Shown here: piece after piece, positions 63,618 to 64,000 of the stretch | Layout of the letters: each line of letters starts with the position of its first letter | Position numbering within the stretch: the stretch's first letter is position 1 | Source of the DNA: Pithys albifrons albifrons | Lineage: Eukaryota > Chordata > Aves > Passeriformes > Thamnophilidae | Reading direction: 5' to 3' | NCBI RefSeq assembly: GCF_047495875.1 | Contig: NC_092459.1 | Location: forward strand, 8,684,965 to 8,748,964 | Length of the DNA stretch: 64,000 bases | Translations under genes and position numbers: made by a program | The notes under the pieces: generated by a model | The model's input: the letters and a program-made list of their open reading frames with translations, nothing else | What the model was told of the DNA's origin: nothing | Databases searched by the model: none

Positions 63618-64000
63618 AGGCTGGGGACAGAGTGGGTGGAGGACAGCCAGGTGGAAAGAGACTTGGGGGTTTGGATTGACAGGAGGCTGAACATGAGCCG
63701 GCAGTGTGCCCATGTGCCCAAGAAGGCCAACGTCATCCTAGCCTGTATCAAGAAAATGTGGCCAGCAGGATGAGGGAAGTGATCCTTCCCCTGAATTCAG
63801 TGCTGGTGAGGCCACACCTTGAGTATTGTGTTCAGTTCTGGGTCGCTCAGTTCAGGAAAGATATTGAGGTGCTGGAGCAGGTCCAGAGAAGAGCAACAAG
63901 GCTGGTGAATGAGCTTGAGCACAAGTCCTATGAGGAGAGGCTGAGGGAGCTGAGGGTGTTTAGGCTGGAGAAGAAGAGGCTTAGAAGTGACCTCATCCTT
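63618..64000 (+). mobile_element. CR1 LINE, cut by the window end
   Basis: The + strand RT C-terminal region of a CR1 starts at GGCTGGGGACAGAGTGG and continues past the end of the window. It aligns with the copies at 3366 and 58609 (for example GTGATCCTTCCCCTG and GAGCAACAAGGCTGGTGAA). A small deletion near 63750-63760, where the other copies have the codons for KNSVTSRT, shifts the frame. Its 5' breakpoint is again at the same CR1 position as in the other two copies. Confidence 0.92.

Noticed and set aside
1..64000. CRISPR arrays, operons, prophage or other microbial systems
   Set aside because: The sequence is vertebrate nuclear DNA; no regularly spaced direct repeats with spacers and no gene clusters are present.

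Overview
This window is vertebrate nuclear DNA, almost certainly from a bird. The evidence is a set of 5'-truncated CR1 LINEs with the avian 3' end (an ATTCTATG octamer tail), low repeat density, no mammalian SINEs, and a two-exon gene that reads clearly as RDH14. I cannot name the species.

Layout: 1-3.3 kb is AT-rich sequence with no recognised gene. A CR1 copy with an open reverse-transcriptase C-terminal frame lies at 3.37-4.10 kb. A second, inverted CR1 (4.40-5.13 kb) runs to about 130 bp from the RDH14 start codon, where a CpG island begins. RDH14 (retinol dehydrogenase 14) is on the + strand: exon 1 at 5268-5612, a 3.2 kb phase-0 intron, exon 2 at 8828-9445, and a 3' UTR with several AATAAA signals to about 9.7 kb. 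The predicted protein has 320 residues and a complete set of short-chain dehydrogenase motifs.

From 9.7 kb to 64 kb I find no recognisable gene. In mammals the region 3' of RDH14 is the long gap toward KCNS3, and this looks like the same gene desert (inference). It carries seven more CR1 pieces, including an old one of the type common in turtles and crocodilians (17.26-17.84 kb). It also has one solo LTR with TG...CA ends and a near-perfect flanking duplication (57.42-57.76 kb), a probable fragment of another LTR (24.05-24.12 kb), several simple repeats, and a few unexplained short open frames.

I found no CRISPR array, operon, tRNA or rRNA, and no convincing new multi-gene system. The observations most worth a second look are the CR1 abutting the RDH14 promoter, the unexplained degraded frame at 35.3-36.1 kb, the minus-strand frame at 47.7-48.0 kb, and the shared 5' breakpoints of three CR1 copies.
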